A stretch of 40,156 nt of DNA, taken from the NCBI GenBank assembly GCA_946803715.1, contig CAMPET010000062.1, forward strand, positions 46,846 to 87,001. Direction: 5' to 3'. Position numbers and translations under genes: made by a program. Positions 21,376 through 35,334 of this stretch are shown one piece after another (position 1 is the first letter of the stretch; every line of letters begins with the position of its first letter). The stretch is from Beroe ovata. Taxonomy: Eukaryota; Ctenophora; Nuda; Beroida; Beroidae. The notes under the pieces are model-generated. The model had not been told where the DNA came from. It worked only from the letters and a program-made list of their open reading frames with translations, and searched no databases.

Positions 21376-21464
21376 GGTGGTGGGCATTATGGTGGTGGGC
21401 ATTATGGTGGACATTATGGTGGTGGGCATTATGGTGGGCATTATGGTGGTGGGCATTATGGGCG
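21376..21464 (+). repeat. GGTGGGCATTAT minisatellite with Gly-His-Tyr coding potential
   Basis: Copies of GGTGGGCATTAT alternate with copies extended by GGT, about six in total. In one + frame (open 21205-21471) they read as alternating G-G-H-Y and G-G-G-H-Y. The open frame lacks an ATG close to the repeat that is supported by splice or family evidence, so this is described as a repeat and not called as a gene. A G-rich run (GGGGGCGGGGGGGTGGGGG) follows at about 21479. Confidence 0.8.
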
Positions 21465-24400
21465 GTTATGATACACGTGGGGGCGGGGGGGTGGGGGTGT
21501 GCCCAATGATGTCAATGTGCAATCTATAATGGGTCACCAGAAGGATCAATTATGGAATAATTCATATCAAATGAGAGTAGCTATAAGACAGCAATTATAC
21601 CAAACTACCACTAGGCCGAATTATTTTCCTCTAGGATAAGGTCGAAAAACAACACCGGATAAAGAGTTACCAACTGTGGTGCAAAAGTGAGGAATTAAGG
21701 GAACTTTCTAGCATCCTCATCCGGAGAAAATAAACACGAAATGGCAGTATATTATTATTCAATGAGTTCCGCAGGTATGAATATTTTGGCTCATAAATAA
21801 TAATTTAAATATATGTATGTATTTGGTGGCTTCGTCCAACCCCCCTGCCCGCCTGACCAAGCAAACGTGTGTCACAAACGAGTGACGGACTGCAGCAGTA
21901 GCTAGCCATGTGTCATGGCGATGGGTGTGACTTTAGTAGGTATGTACTCAGGATGACCACTGTGATGACTCGTGATGACATCACACGGCGGAGCTAGTTT
22001 CAGAGTGATTTGATTGAAACTATAATGAGTCGTGATGTTTCGACTCAACAACATGTCGTATTGTCGTAAGCATCGGGCGCCCAACTTTTCATCGTGTATG
22101 ACTTATTTGTAGGGAATATACTATATGACCTAATAATCAATCGATACAATACCTACCACCTGAATTTTTGAATGTTTACAGGGCTTGGTCACACTATGAT
22201 TGCATGGGTAACTATTGTCGCATTATGATCTGACGCATACAACGCCATATGAAATTTGCAAGAAGCTTAGAAGAGCTAAAGAGGAGTTATCTGTTGGACC
22301 ACCATTGGGGTGCCGGCTGGTTTGATCAAGACATAGCAATAGGAAATCGGCTCATCAATAAACAGAAAAAGTGGAAAAGACTCCCGATATGATTAGCAAA
22401 TGCTTGTGTGTTGAATTGTGATCCTAAAACAATTCTTGGAACAGGATATTGGAATGTGTGTACGAGACAGTAAGATCCAAAGATAGCTGCAAAGAAAGTT
22501 TCAAACGCTTAAAATAATTAACTATCAATCTGAAAATTCAAGGGAAAAGATTTATTTACTCATTAAAAGTGCTATGAAAGATCTCTTTGTAGTAGATCAC
22601 TTACAGAGTACCTAGCTATACTGGCTTGATAAAACCTGCTAAATTAAATGGAAGGAATTGTCTTGACAGCTACAGCTAATGAGAAAGAGAAAGAGATTTC
22701 AAGGTAGAACTATTATATAGTATAGGGTTGTATATTGCCAGCTGTAGATGATGATAATATTTCCAATCCCACCATGGATTATAGAACATACGGAGGCTAG
22801 GTGCAATTATATGTTAGGGCGTTTTACCTGCCGCTAACATGTAAGACTATCACACCTCAGGCTGGCCGGAGAGAAAAGATCATGCCCGAACTTTTATTGC
22901 TTCCTCCCAGCACTCAGACTTTCTTCTAGCTGAATCTTATGATTGTGTTTGCTGAACTGAATATCATATAGGTTGCTGGAAATGGCTCAAGATGCCTGAC
23001 CAGAATGTATGTACTCGTGTGAACTAACCGTGCAATATGTGGAATATTCCATCACACTCTCCAAAGTGAAACACACGCACCCACACTCACGCACACAGCA
23101 CGTACGTTGACTACAGTAAATTAGTGGAAATTAGCACCAGAGCTGGCTTGTGAACTAAGCTGCACATACCTAGCAAAAGTAACATAAAGCTCTATACTGA
23201 TTTGCCAACTGGGAGAAAGTTAGCTGGTTCGCATTGACCATCTTAATTGAATCGATCGTGCTGAACAATTATAGCTATAAGTTCGTTCTGTTCAAGATAA
23301 TATGCAGGATTGAGAAACATGAAAATTTAGTTTCAAAAAGCTTCAATAGAACAAGATCCGCTTAGAATCCTATACAACGAAAGTTGATCGCAGTGCACCG
23401 TTTGCACTGAATCAACAACAAATGGGTATGTTGACATACAAAAAAGGAATTTGTATGTCACAAATTAATTTCACGTCGTTTTTAACATCATATTTTCCTG
23501 AATGAGGGAAGGGCGGAATATTGGCGCAAAAAGCGCATTTTCGAAAGGATCATTACATTATCAAGAATGCTCGTATAATGGATTGGTGGCAATGGAATAT
23601 CAGTATAAGAGATGTTACTGCGGGTCACTAATTGCGCGCAGTCAATTGGTGTCTTGATATGGACAATCTCTCATGGGGGGGATGCCATCAAATTGAGTTA
23701 GACAATTATATGAAGTACACATTCTACGGTATCTCTCTTACACAAACAAACCTTGTCACGCAGAAACGTTTTAAAAACATGGTTTGTTTCGTCATGAGAA
23801 GGGCATACAAGATGGATTGTCAAGATAGTGGAATGATAATCAGGTCTGTTACACTCATAGTCACTACAAGCGTTCTGGACAGGGCATGGCCCGGTAGTTG
23901 CCAGACGTAAGAGGGATCAAAGTTCAAATGATGGACGAATGGCCTAAATTTTTTATGAGTGTTATCCATCTGTAGATTGCCATTATTTGTATTGCCTTTA
24001 TTTGCCTTTATTTGTATTTATCTTAATTCTTACTACTTAAATTGTAACTGATGCTCGTTTAAGAGCATCAGTTACATGTTTTTGTTCAATTGACTAATTT
24101 TCAGGTGCTGAATGATAATCGCTAACGTGGGAACATATACTGCTGGGAGAATTTGCACCTATAAAGCAGCACCAGGACGAAATACTGACCCGAGTCATCA
24201 TTGTAGTGGAAAAGTTAGTAGTGAATATGTTATGTCAGGATATTTAGAGACCCTCCCGCGAAAAAATACCAGCTGAGCTAATTTTTGAGCCCATTGATTT
24301 CATGGAAAACTGAGAACAATGATTTCGAGATAAAGTCATGATTGTCTGTGAAATAATTGATTGGCACGGACAGACACCCATTTTCAATGACATGAAAAAC

Positions 24401-27400
24401 CCGCTATCATTATCACCATATAGTGAACACTGCAATTCGAACTAGACAGATCTAAGGTCAAAGGAGTTAAAGCTCTACCGCACTATAGATAAGATCATAC
24501 AATATAAATTCCACCTGCATTCCCTACTCTATCTATCGCTCAGGCTTGGTACTACAATGCTGCAATCCTGAAAACACATAGATCACGGATACACGCTCAA
24601 TATCTGACAGATGTGGAAAGACAACGCTGCAAATCAAAAAAAGCATGTAAGTAGTAATCAAGGCGATCATATCGCTTCTCCATCAGAAATGAATCGAAAG
24701 TTATTGAAATTGATATTATTCTCAATTCTAGACTATATTTAGACTCTAGAATCTAGAGAGGTATAATTTCATTAGCTAAACGTAAAAATTGAATAGAAAA
24801 AATCTCGAATCTGATAGATAAGCTCAGTCTCCTCTAACAATTTTGGCAAGCATACCTACAATACACAAGTAAATATTGTGTAGTCCGGGGAAAAGTTCCC
24901 CGCGTTGATATCCATTTTTTCTGGAATTTCCTGATTGAAATATTTAGAGACGTCGCTATCATCATATTATTACTGTGTTATGACAGTAGAGAGGAACCGC
25001 GGCGCTTGTATCCTCCTGTACGTTTGTATTTTCCTGCTCTTCACAGCAGTTATTCAGAGCTGTAGTTGTAATGTCGGTGTAGGTTTATAGTGGCAGTCAT
25101 TGCCGACGCGCGGTTTTTCGTTCATATATTTTCGTTGTAGCCGCTGCTCCCCCTTTGTTCCCCTGGTGTTATAGTTCTATAGCTCTGGCTGTTTCCATAT
25201 CGCCCTCATCTGGCGAATCAGTACTATATATCGCAGATGTTAAATTGTGACATGACAAACGGAGAGGTCGAGTCAAATTGATAAATAAGATAGAATGTTC
25301 AAAACATTCGTAATGAGCGGCACGTAAAAAGTGCGATACTTTCCAAAAATTCGGAGTTTTGCAGCATTTTTTGTGACTGCTCTATCACGTTTTTTGACTA
25401 TCAGAATGTTCCATGCTGATCACACCCATGCAACACGTTAATAATTAGCTTATAGACTGATTGATTCCTCAGTCGCACGATCCGATCAACTTTTAAAACC
25501 TACAAACAAAGATCGATGCCAAATTATGTATGGGTTCCGAATTCCGATAGTTCATTTATTGGTTTTCAGTCGTGTAGACACGCGTCAAATTTGGGAAATG
25601 GTGTTCGTAAACTTGCATGGAATAGCTTATCTCAGGGGAGGGACACACGGCCTTATCCTCTGTTAAATATTATCATGGTTTATAGTTGGGACTCCTTGGG
25701 GTTGACTAGCAGATGTTGGCCGCCTGGGACCCGGCGAAAAGGTTTCAGATTCTACTGAGCCCAGAAGACGGTGACCACAAAAGAAGACACGTATGAAAAC
25801 CGGCATGAAACTTGTTAGATGATCCATTTACAAATTCCATGGGTATCATCATTAGTTGTAAACTTTTTATTTAAGTGACAAACAAAGAGAAAAAGGTGAA
25901 AAATTCGCTTTTTCAGTCATTTACATCGTGAAAATTTGGCACATATAAGATATGCTTTCGAAAAATGCTGAGGATTAATTGCATAGTAGGCATATCCGTC
26001 GACAAGCATATTTCATTAGCGTACTGTGAGAGAATTATATATTGCAGAGTTGCATATCCTGAGGGCCGGATACAAATACCATTAAAATGATGAAAGTACA
26101 TAAAATATGGAGTGTCAAAACATTTATCATTTTATCGCAAGCCTGCGTGCTCAAGCTTTCGCTTCCCACGGGCGAAGCCATTTTAACACTCGTGCATCGT
26201 GATGAAGGCATGAAATTCTCAGAAAACTGCTGCAGTCGATCCAGTAGAGGCTTGTGTCACATAGCACAACCATTCGCAACTTCGACCAAAAAAACTTGTT
26301 AAATGGACTATAATGCTGAATTTCATGTCCAACAGCTAAACACACAATCTCACTCTATGTCTCACAGCTGTATACTTGGACTCGCAGTTTGGAGGTTTTC
26401 GATAGGTTATCGACTCACAATGCAGGAATTTCGAAGATTCCAAATTGTAAATATAGTATCTATCATGAGTAGACAGAATCGCAGGGGAATGTCTAGCTGA
26501 CAGTTTTTTACGAGCTGGCATTTTATTCGGGAGCCATGAAGTCATGTTGATTGTTGAACTATAACAGAGTGGCTTCCCATACGAGAAAGCTGTCTCTGGA
26601 AAGCCGTTACTTATCTTGAGAGTGTGACAAACTACAAACTTGACGGTAGCTGATTCGAAATATGTGACCTACCTCACGAGACTGAAAAATGTAAACCATA
26701 TAGCGACGGGAGATTTTGATGATGTCACAATCACTCTCGGATTCCAGGGAGAGCGAAATTGATACAGCCGTTTAACCGCTTGAAATGGGGCGAATATTTC
26801 CCCGTAAAATGGATTATCATGAGCCGAGAATACCGCGTTTTGAATGCACGTGAGTATCATGGCGGAATCTGTTATTGTAACATGGTGCAATACTGATATT
26901 TGTTTACTCAAGTAGTCAAAATGTTTAAGGTACTGTATTGTTTAGGTGTATATTGTTCTAAAGGGGTCGGCTTAAGGGCCTCAATCCCCATATAGTCGAC
27001 TGTGGTAGAAATAGGATAGCAAGGAGCAAAGAATGACGTGCTCCTTAGCACGGTGTTATATGACTGATTGATTACAATGTTCAGTATGACTGCCATTACA
27101 AACGCCGGACGAATATGATACACTGGGCAAATATATATATGGCCGGTAGACGAATGAAACTGTGTAGGCGACGGAAAATATACCGGAGAAATAGAGGACG
27201 GGTATAGCCATGGATATAGCAGGAATAGACAATAGTTTTCCAGTTTCAAGTCCTAACTCCTAGTATGGTATACACTTTACTTTCTACCCATTGAGAAGAT
27301 TCTGCCGCGATACATACATCTTGATTGCGTTATACAGTGTAGATTGTACATTTTATAATGTCCATTGTACAGAGATCGTGTATAGCAGAAATGTATATTG

Positions 27401-29400
27401 TACGATTCTTCTTTAAACAATTTCATAAATCAATCATTCGATCAAAATGGTCTTTGAAATAAAAACGGGATGCATCGAATACGATTTTTGGTTGGGTGTG
27501 GCTAGGAATCGAAAATTGAGTGGAGCAAGTCGATCTCGACCAGTCTTATGAAACTGCAGAGTGAGATCTTAATTGTTGTTGACACAAAATATATGATGCA
27601 ACTTTGCAAATGGTGACTGTGAGAAAATACGAAAAGCAATCGCCCAAATTCAAATTAACACCTACTTTACTAGGTAGCTCATTAAGCAGGTGGGACATTT
27701 ATTATGCTTATATTCAGGAATTATCATCAAATTAAAATAACGTGACGAAATCAAATATTCGAAACATTCGTATGTATTGAATATAACAGAATTTTCGTGT
27801 TATTCCACGGATGCAACATTTTACGAGACGGGGCACCGTGGTCCATGATTTAAAGTGTTTAGGCTGGTTTATACTCCAAATTTTCACAACAAAGCCCAGA
27901 CTTCCTTCGCCTTGAAATTACAGTGTGAAATATATAGCCGTAGTAAAAGTAATACCTAAATGATATATACGCTAAACCAGTCACCCACAAAACGTTGTTA
28001 CGGGTCCTTTCAAATGGCCAATATGACATGGTAATGTGTTGTGAAAGCAATTTTCCCTCAAAGCCAGGCACTTAATTACGGTTGCCACTAATCAAAAATC
28101 GAAATAATGAATGAAAATGTATGCGGCGCAATGCAAGGGTATTGAAAACATGTACAGGCTATGAGTATGACATTGCAGCCATTTTCAATAATAAACGACA
28201 TTCCTGTCACACACACACCACAATTATCAGTTTCCCAAGTTAGACGATAATTCGGCCATCACACAATAACACAATTACATTATACGGGTACAGCTTTGGG
28301 CTACTTATCAGTGTCTTCCTGTTCCCGTATGTATTAGGATGGGTTCGGAGAGTTTTGGGCGGGGTACCGGGGCAGATATGAATTTTACAGCATCTATAGA
28401 CTTTGAGGCAGGGAGGCAGAATGAATTCATGAATCATCAATCCTACATGCAGTCAATTCTTGGCATCCTATATCATATGCATGGCTACTGCAATTTCCCT
28501 TATCAGTTTCCGGAAACATGTTTCAGTGTTGCTATCACGGGTAATACCCGTCATTATACTGCTTACGGCTCTCAGAATCAGACTCAGGGTCAGACTCTCG
28601 ACCGGAAATGGCCCTAAGAATGCGCTTCATAGTGACTCAGTGCCAAAAGACAGTTGTGAAGCACTATTATTGAATGGCGATCGCTTCAATCATTCACTAA
28701 AACTGACGTTGTCAGAGATTTTATGAGGAAGAACTCATCGCATTAAAGCGCGATGAAGAGATATCTGCTGAGTGCTGAGTGTTGAGCGGAAATAATCTTA
28801 GCGGGACACATATCATTACATAGGGTAATACTAATTGAAAACGAAATTGAAATTTTTGAATTATCAAAAAACTAGGTTTATGTTACCTATGATGAAGCTT
28901 CCCGCGCACACGATTCATGCGCGTAATCTGCAGGGCCGTAGGTACTAGGTATGTCATCCGCTATGATACCGCGTATGTTTGCAACAGGACTTGTTGTAAT
29001 TCTAGCTCTAGCTTGATACAAATAGATTATTTGAGTTAAGATGTACTCAATTGCATACTGGGCATATGATATATATGTTCGAGATAATCTGTAAGGGTCT
29101 TTGCATGCGGTGAATATTTTATACAAAATGAAATTAAGTACCTTGAATTTGAGCAATGCGCAAATTATACATACACGCACAATCTATATGATGCTGGTTT
29201 GGTAGTAACCGACAATTCCTGACACCTACTGAATTATTGCAAAAACCTCCATAGCAGCAACACCTATAAATAGGCTATAATGACACCTAATATAGACTAT
29301 AATAACACCTATAACAAAACAAGACAACCCGTAGCAACACATGACAACACATGACAACCCCTGGCAACCCCTACAGCTCCATAGCAACACACAGACTTAC
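21465..29400. other. Long gene-free region
   Basis: About 8 kb of AT-rich DNA. All open frames are under about 115 codons and show neither conserved motifs nor matching splice sites. Notable contents are the hairpin at 24043-24076, a GC-richer patch at about 25000-25200 that could hold a promoter, and degenerate CAACACC/CAACCCC-type tandem sequence at about 29240-29395 just after the donor of the exon at 29401. Much of it is probably intron if the minus-strand exons belong to one gene. Confidence 0.45.
24043..24076. repeat. Perfect 14-bp hairpin, 6-nt loop
   Basis: TGTAACTGATGCTC pairs exactly with GAGCATCAGTTACA around GTTTAA. It lies in an AT-rich region with no gene nearby. It has no run of T typical of RNA polymerase III termination and no tRNA-like arms. 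Confidence 0.9.
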
Positions 29401-29697
29401 CTGGTGGGTGTTGGGTCTTCGTCCATGATGGGGGGTAATTGTCTGTCGATGCCATGGTCCCGCCTATGATGATGTTGCTGCTGCGCTTGTTTGATGTCTT
29501 CCTCTGGGAGGTTATCGAAGTATCTCTCTAGGTGGCTGTAACTGTCGAGTAGTTGTCGCTTACTCTGCGTGTCGGCGGCCTGCTGATGGTGTGGTGATCC
29601 TGCCTGTCTGTAACTCAATTCCACCACCAGGTTCTTATGTCGGGTTTCACGGCGATGTCGTCCCTCGAGTTCTTGAGTATGGGAGCCTTCTAACATA
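29401..29697 (-). CDS. Orphan minus-strand coding exon (partial gene)
   Basis: This 297-nt exon has a strong acceptor (CATACTTTTCAG) and a consensus donor (GTAAGT). Only one frame is open throughout; it begins after one carried base and leaves two. The peptide starts M-L-E-G-S-H-T-Q-E-L-E-G-R-H, then has S-K-R-Q-L-L-D-S-Y-S-H-L-E-R-Y-F-D-N-L-P, and then E-E-D-I-K-Q-A-Q-Q-Q-H-H-H-R-R. It is hydrophilic, rich in Q, H, R and E, and likely helical and then disordered. I do not recognise the family. It lies on the same strand as the exons at 17.8-19.0 kb and could belong to the same gene. It cannot splice directly to 18853-18950, because the phases differ (2 bases left against 1 needed), so at least one exon must lie between. 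Confidence 0.6.
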
Positions 29698-32600
29698 CTG
29701 AAAAGTATGGGTGTTAAGTGAGTGGTAGACAAGCATGCTTTTCATATGTGAACAATCATAATATGATGTCTTTCACAAAGATATCACTACAATGGTCCTA
29801 TATCATTCAATCCTTGGTATCTATCTGTGTGGTAGCTACTACTGACCTGTATAGTAAAAGGAATATTAGCATGTTATGTCCGCAGTCCGCCTGGGATGTT
29901 TATTGCGTGGTTCCCCTTCCTCATCGTCCTTTATAACATTAATATTGCATATCACATTCCTGTTCACAATGGGAGCAAGTGTTAGATGCTACTTAGTTTA
30001 GTAGGTGATAGTGGGGATCTGGGGTGCAAGGTTTATGGGGCTTAATGAGGACAGAGATTTGGCCCTGACATGAGGTACACTCCAGGTAGCAGCAAGGCCA
30101 ATGGAGATGGAGATCGATACCAAGTCAATTCAAAAAGTCAAACGGGGCGATAAACAGTTGACCAAGTCATGACTCATGACCCAGTCATTCTGATGCATGA
30201 ATTTAGGATTAGGAGATCCATATGACGGCATAGCAATGTCCCACCAAACCCATGCAAAGGAATGATTATGAGGAGCTGAATGACTTCCTGTCTTCGATGC
30301 TTGTCATAAGTAGCCTAAGCATATCGGATGTCAGAGCCTGTGAAATCTGGTCGGATTTATAGTAGCACATGCTACACAATATGGCGTCTGTTATTGGCCG
30401 GCCTTGTGACTTTAGATGTGAAGATCGGTCAACAACGTACGTGAAGTTACATTTCATAGTCTCTGTGTCAAGCTAGGTTCCAATCCTTGTTAATTTCAAG
30501 CTAGGTTTCAATCTTTGGTAGTTAAATTTTTATGAACAAAAGTTTATCCTGTGATGACTATGGCAGTGTGACACATCACACACCCACAGAAATTTTCTGT
30601 CTAACCCAATAAGTTTTATACGATGCGACTTTGAAACTATGCAATTACGAAAAGCAGTTGACCTTTCCGACATTAGACAGTCCGCACCCTTCATCATAAT
30701 ATGGAGATAATTGGTTTATCATAAATGGGTTAGCAGACAGACAATCGATTTAGTTAGCGTTATAGCTCCATCGGCATTTTAAAACAAAAATCTCTACATA
30801 ATCACTTTAGTTACAACGGCAATTAAATAGTAAAATATTTACCAGTACAGTGGCTGTTATGATGGTTTCGGCTATATTGATAAAAATGTCTATTGGACTT
30901 TCCATACAAGTCATCTGTTTGGTAAGCCGATGCCCCAGCCCATTACTCAATGTGATTGATTGCTGTTCTGGATGAATTTAGTGGGGTGTCTATTTTTTGT
31001 ATGGGATGCTGTTTATGATTCAAAGTCTAAACTTTGCTAGAGATAAGAGTGCTTACGGACAGAGGTTTAGTTGTCTAGACTCTGGTAGGTAGATTGGAAT
31101 GAGGTTCACATCAGAATTGGGCAATTGCAGGTAACTTGTTGTGACATTAGATTTATAGAAGCATCATAGAGGGATCAAGACGATGGTGGAGCAGAGAGAA
31201 TTCCAATATCAGAAACTAGATATTGATGATGGAAGCAAAACTAGATATATTCCTCCTATGCCATCATTGACATGATGACATATGCGATAACAATACCATA
31301 TGAATCATCACTACCTCTACTGGATTTGCCAACTGGAACTGCCAACTGAGATAAGTGAACCCCCTTGAAGTTCATACACCCGATTCTCTTATACAAGTCA
31401 AATGTTTTTCAATGAAGAATTTGCAAAGTGCAACCCATTCACTGCGACCCCGCGACAGTCTACATCAAGGAAAGCAATGTCAGTAAAGCAAAGTCTTTAG
31501 TCTGGAAAGAAGATTGGAAGCTCATCAGTTGAAGAGGAGGCAAATAAAAGAAAAGAAGGCAAATAAAAGAAAATAAACGCAGTACAAACTAGCATACACC
31601 AACGTACAAGAATAAACAAAGATAAACAGTACAATGTGCGAAGGGTTGAACGTCCTATACCTAAGTTGGGTTAGGACGAAACCTAATCAAACAGACTAGA
31701 GTGTAGGTATATAAATGTGACGTATACGAATGATCTTTGGAATGCAAGCAAACGTTATATAATATACGTGTGATGTATAAATCTCGTATCACATAGCCAA
31801 GAGCTCTACCCCCTCTTGTTTCATGAGCTGATGAGGTTTGTCTATAATCTCATCAGTGTACAGCAATAATAACGCTGGATAAACTGATTTTTCAGTCAGT
31901 CCCACGTTTGCGCAGGGTTACCGTCCACCTGAACACTATAGAAAGAGATAGTCTGCTGTGGAAGAAAAGCATTTGACACATGGCATTGATACGAACAATA
32001 ATTGACACCTAACACAAGAATCGGTATGGTTGCTTGCATAAAAAGTGAGAGCGCTGTCTATTATAGATCCGCAGTCCATCTACACTGTATCAGGCGTCAT
32101 TGAAGCAGCATTATAAACTTTGAGCAGACACTAATAAGACATAGCACAAAAGTCATGATCTTATATAGTCTGTAGCGTCGTATTTTTAGATCACTCATCT
32201 ATTCCCAGAAAGAACAAAGCTATAATCGGAAATTTTGACCAGAGAATGACGCTCCCATTAAAGAATAATTGCAATGATTTTTTTCTCATTTTTTGTTACC
32301 ACCACCATCATATTTATTCGAAGTCAATGCGTCCCTTGTGGGTCGAACAAATGATTCATCGCCTAGCAGTCACATGTTTCAAGAAATGGCCCCCAAAACG
32401 GGCTGTGAAGTTTCGAAGTTAGGAAATAGCTGTTCCAAAGAAAAACAATGCCCGCGGATAATTTCATTCCGATCTATTATACCCCGATGGTAATCAAATA
32501 AAAGGCTGACAAATCCTTTGTGATCCTCAATATTCGTCATTTTGTTTTACAAACGCGATCTGTAATTTGGTTATCGGCAATAGTTTTTGTTAATAGAATG

Positions 32601-35261
32601 TTTCCTGTCATACGTGTGTGCCGAAATTGTCTCTATAATGGCAATGATCAAATTTTAGTAATGTTGATCCTATTGTGAGATATAATTATGATACAGTTGG
32701 AAAAAAATTCGCCCCATGCTATAGCTATTGACAGTATAATAAAGGACATATCCTAGCGCCTCTATAGTACTATAGTACTCTATAGTTCTATTCAGAGACA
32801 TTAAACCAGAAAAATAACCAACAGACAAGCTGTATCAGAGCAGCTGGTATCAGAAACTACTAGAAACGTACATATTTTTCAAGGATATCCAACTCATTGA
32901 CACCGAACAATCAGCTTTATATGAATCAGACACTTGATCTAGCACATACTGTATCGTTTGCTGGTACATCACTGTAGGGACGCAAAGAGTGACTTGATAG
33001 ACTTGACAAGTTGCCGCAGCTCAGTGACAAATTGACGTAGTCTCGGTGTCTTGTGGGTGCAGCAGTGCACCGCCTCATATGATACATAATGATGTCTTGC
33101 AGATATCTCTGATGCAAAATCACGATTATACACGCGTTTTGCTGGGTGCACTATAGAGTATAAGCACTTTATACGTGAGATGTAAATAGGCAAGATCTTC
33201 CTACCAAAGCAAGCAGTGAAAGAGTTGTTACCGTTAAGTACCTACCTGTAATACCTGTGCTGTGTGGGTTTCCCGACCAAAGCTAGTGATAGTTTTGCAT
33301 GAGCGCTATCGTCCATAGGTGTTATGTTTTAGGTTTTTACTAAGCATAGATGATGGGCGTTATTGTTCTATGTGTTGTTGTTATATTTGTTGTTGTTATA
33401 TTTGTTGTTGTTATTACTAAACGTGTTCTCTCCGACTCCCTAGTGCTGCCTGCATGTCTACAGCTCAGATTCCTTTCTTTGATTCCAAGCTCAGAAAAAA
33501 ATTAGTTTAGGTGAAAAGAAACACAAAAAGAATTGATAAGATGCAATATAATGAAACGACACAACACTACTAGACAGGGAAGCTTAGTGGAGAAGTATGG
33601 GATGTAGTTGGGGCTCAAACGTGACTTTCTCCTATTTCAGGTACTCAGGTAGTGAACAGTTCCTGATGTTCTGTCCCTCAAGAAGTCTATGAGGGTAGAT
33701 ATGTACCAACATGCTAACATATGCTCGGACTTGACATATCTCAGGTGACAAATTAGGGAGAAAATATGTTGCATGTGTGTTTCTATGTTATTGTCTATCA
33801 AAAGTAATGCCTGTTTTCGGGGGTGCTAGATGTGTTTCCTCCCTCACTTCCCCCGACACCTTTTTTTGGCAAAAAATAATCCACCATTATTCAACATTCT
33901 AATTTCGGTTCATCATCTTCATGCTGTATTGTAACAATGGCACGAACAGTGTCTACATATTAGTATCACTGGAATTCGGGAAAAATGCTGTACCTTATGT
34001 TGGACTGTACGTTACTGTAGTATAGAAACGATGACCGATAAGTGAGACCTAGAATAGTAGCACACTATATTTAGTTAAACCTAGTTGAATCGCATACCAT
34101 GAAAAGTATAGGTATAGCACAACCAATGGAAGAAGATCATTTCACCCATAAGTACCTCATGAAAGCAACTTTAGTTAGCCTTCCCGGAAGGGCTTTCAAT
34201 TCTAGCAAAGCTTCTTCTCAATAATCTGCAGTATACGTCTTGGAAGAAGGAAGAGAACACAGATAATGTACGTGTCGTGTAGGTCAAGGGCTGCTGGGTA
34301 TTGAAATCCCTGGATAGTGTCTATCTGTAGGAGAGGTGATGAACGCGTGTTGTAATGTGTAACAGGGTGTAACAGCTGGGCAGAGTTGCATGTCTAGAAG
34401 TTATGCTGCCTCACGACAGTCTTGTCCCTGTTCCAACGTGCAGCTATAACAGAAGGTATACGTACGTCGTACAGGTATACCTTGCGCCCTACTGGTATAC
34501 CTTGCGTGTTTGATGTTCATTGTCCCAAATTACACATTCGCACGATGTCATTATTGATCGTTGGTTTCATGAAGGAAATAAAGATTGAATATCGGAATTC
34601 CAAACGACGCTTCCCTACTATTTTTGGGTTAACAAAAAGAGACAAGAAGTAAACCGACTAAAAAGTAACAGGCAAAAACTGTAGATCAAACCAAAAAACA
34701 CAATGCCACAGGTTAATCTCATATGACTCAATAGCGACAAATGAACAGCAGCTGCATACCGAGAATGCAGTGTAATATAATAATTCATTACCACACTGTG
34801 TTACTCACATATTGGAGCACAAATGAGTCACACATTTTTCAACTGCATGACAGAGATGAATCATCGGCACTATAACAGTGCAGTATAACAACGTGTGAAC
34901 ATCATTGATCTGAGAGAAGTCTCTCCCCCTCCTCCCAACCCCAACATAAAGATCGAGCAAGTTGTTGTTCTGATGAAGCGCTCAAAATCTACCTAGGCAC
35001 TTGATTGAGATATCAGCTGTCACAGGAAAAATCAACCTCAAGCACACTGAAAGAACAAGAAGAGGAAGAACCGTTGATGAAGTTCCAGCGATGGAAAGCG
35101 GCACATCTAGCAGCTCTCGTAGCTAATTAAAGGATGACATGTATCAGTTGTGTATTTGAACTGCGGCGGTGACTTGTCAAAGCGCATATGTGTGTATCTG
35201 CATCACCTTTCTGTGAGATGTCCAATGTCCATCGTCTAACAATGTGTCCCTCCCTCTTCCT

Positions 35262-35263
<2 letters not shown>
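29698..35263. other. Gene-free region
   Basis: AT-rich DNA without supportable exons. It includes the tandem repeat at 33373-33416 and two copies of GGTATACCTTGCG at 34474-34486 and 34494-34506. The minus-strand open frame at 30266-30457 was considered and left out for lack of a usable donor. Upstream exons or the promoter of the minus-strand gene may lie here. Confidence 0.4.
33373..33416 (+). repeat. 15-bp tandem repeat TGTTGTTGTTATATT, three units
   Basis: Two exact copies and a third of 14 nt ending TATTA run head to tail, each with an internal TTG triplet run. Confidence 0.9.
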
Positions 35264-35310
<47 letters not shown>

Positions 35311-35334
35311 TGTGTGTTTGTGTGTGTGTGTGTG
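35264..35334 (+). repeat. TG microsatellite
   Basis: An uninterrupted (GT)n run of about 44 nt is followed by interrupted TG up to about 35334. Pure alternating purine-pyrimidine DNA of this length can adopt Z-form. Open frames through it are artefacts. Confidence 0.97.

Noticed and set aside
23632-23910. 92-codon + strand ORF
   Set aside because: No ATG near its beginning, no splice context and no recognisable motif.
28339-28617. 92-codon + strand ORF
   Set aside because: No homology recognised. An overlapping ORF in another frame is equally long, as expected by chance.
30266-30457. Minus-strand open frame of 63 codons after a CACAG acceptor
   Set aside because: It ends in a stop without a usable donor, so it could only be a last exon. 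No upstream exon or family motif supports it.
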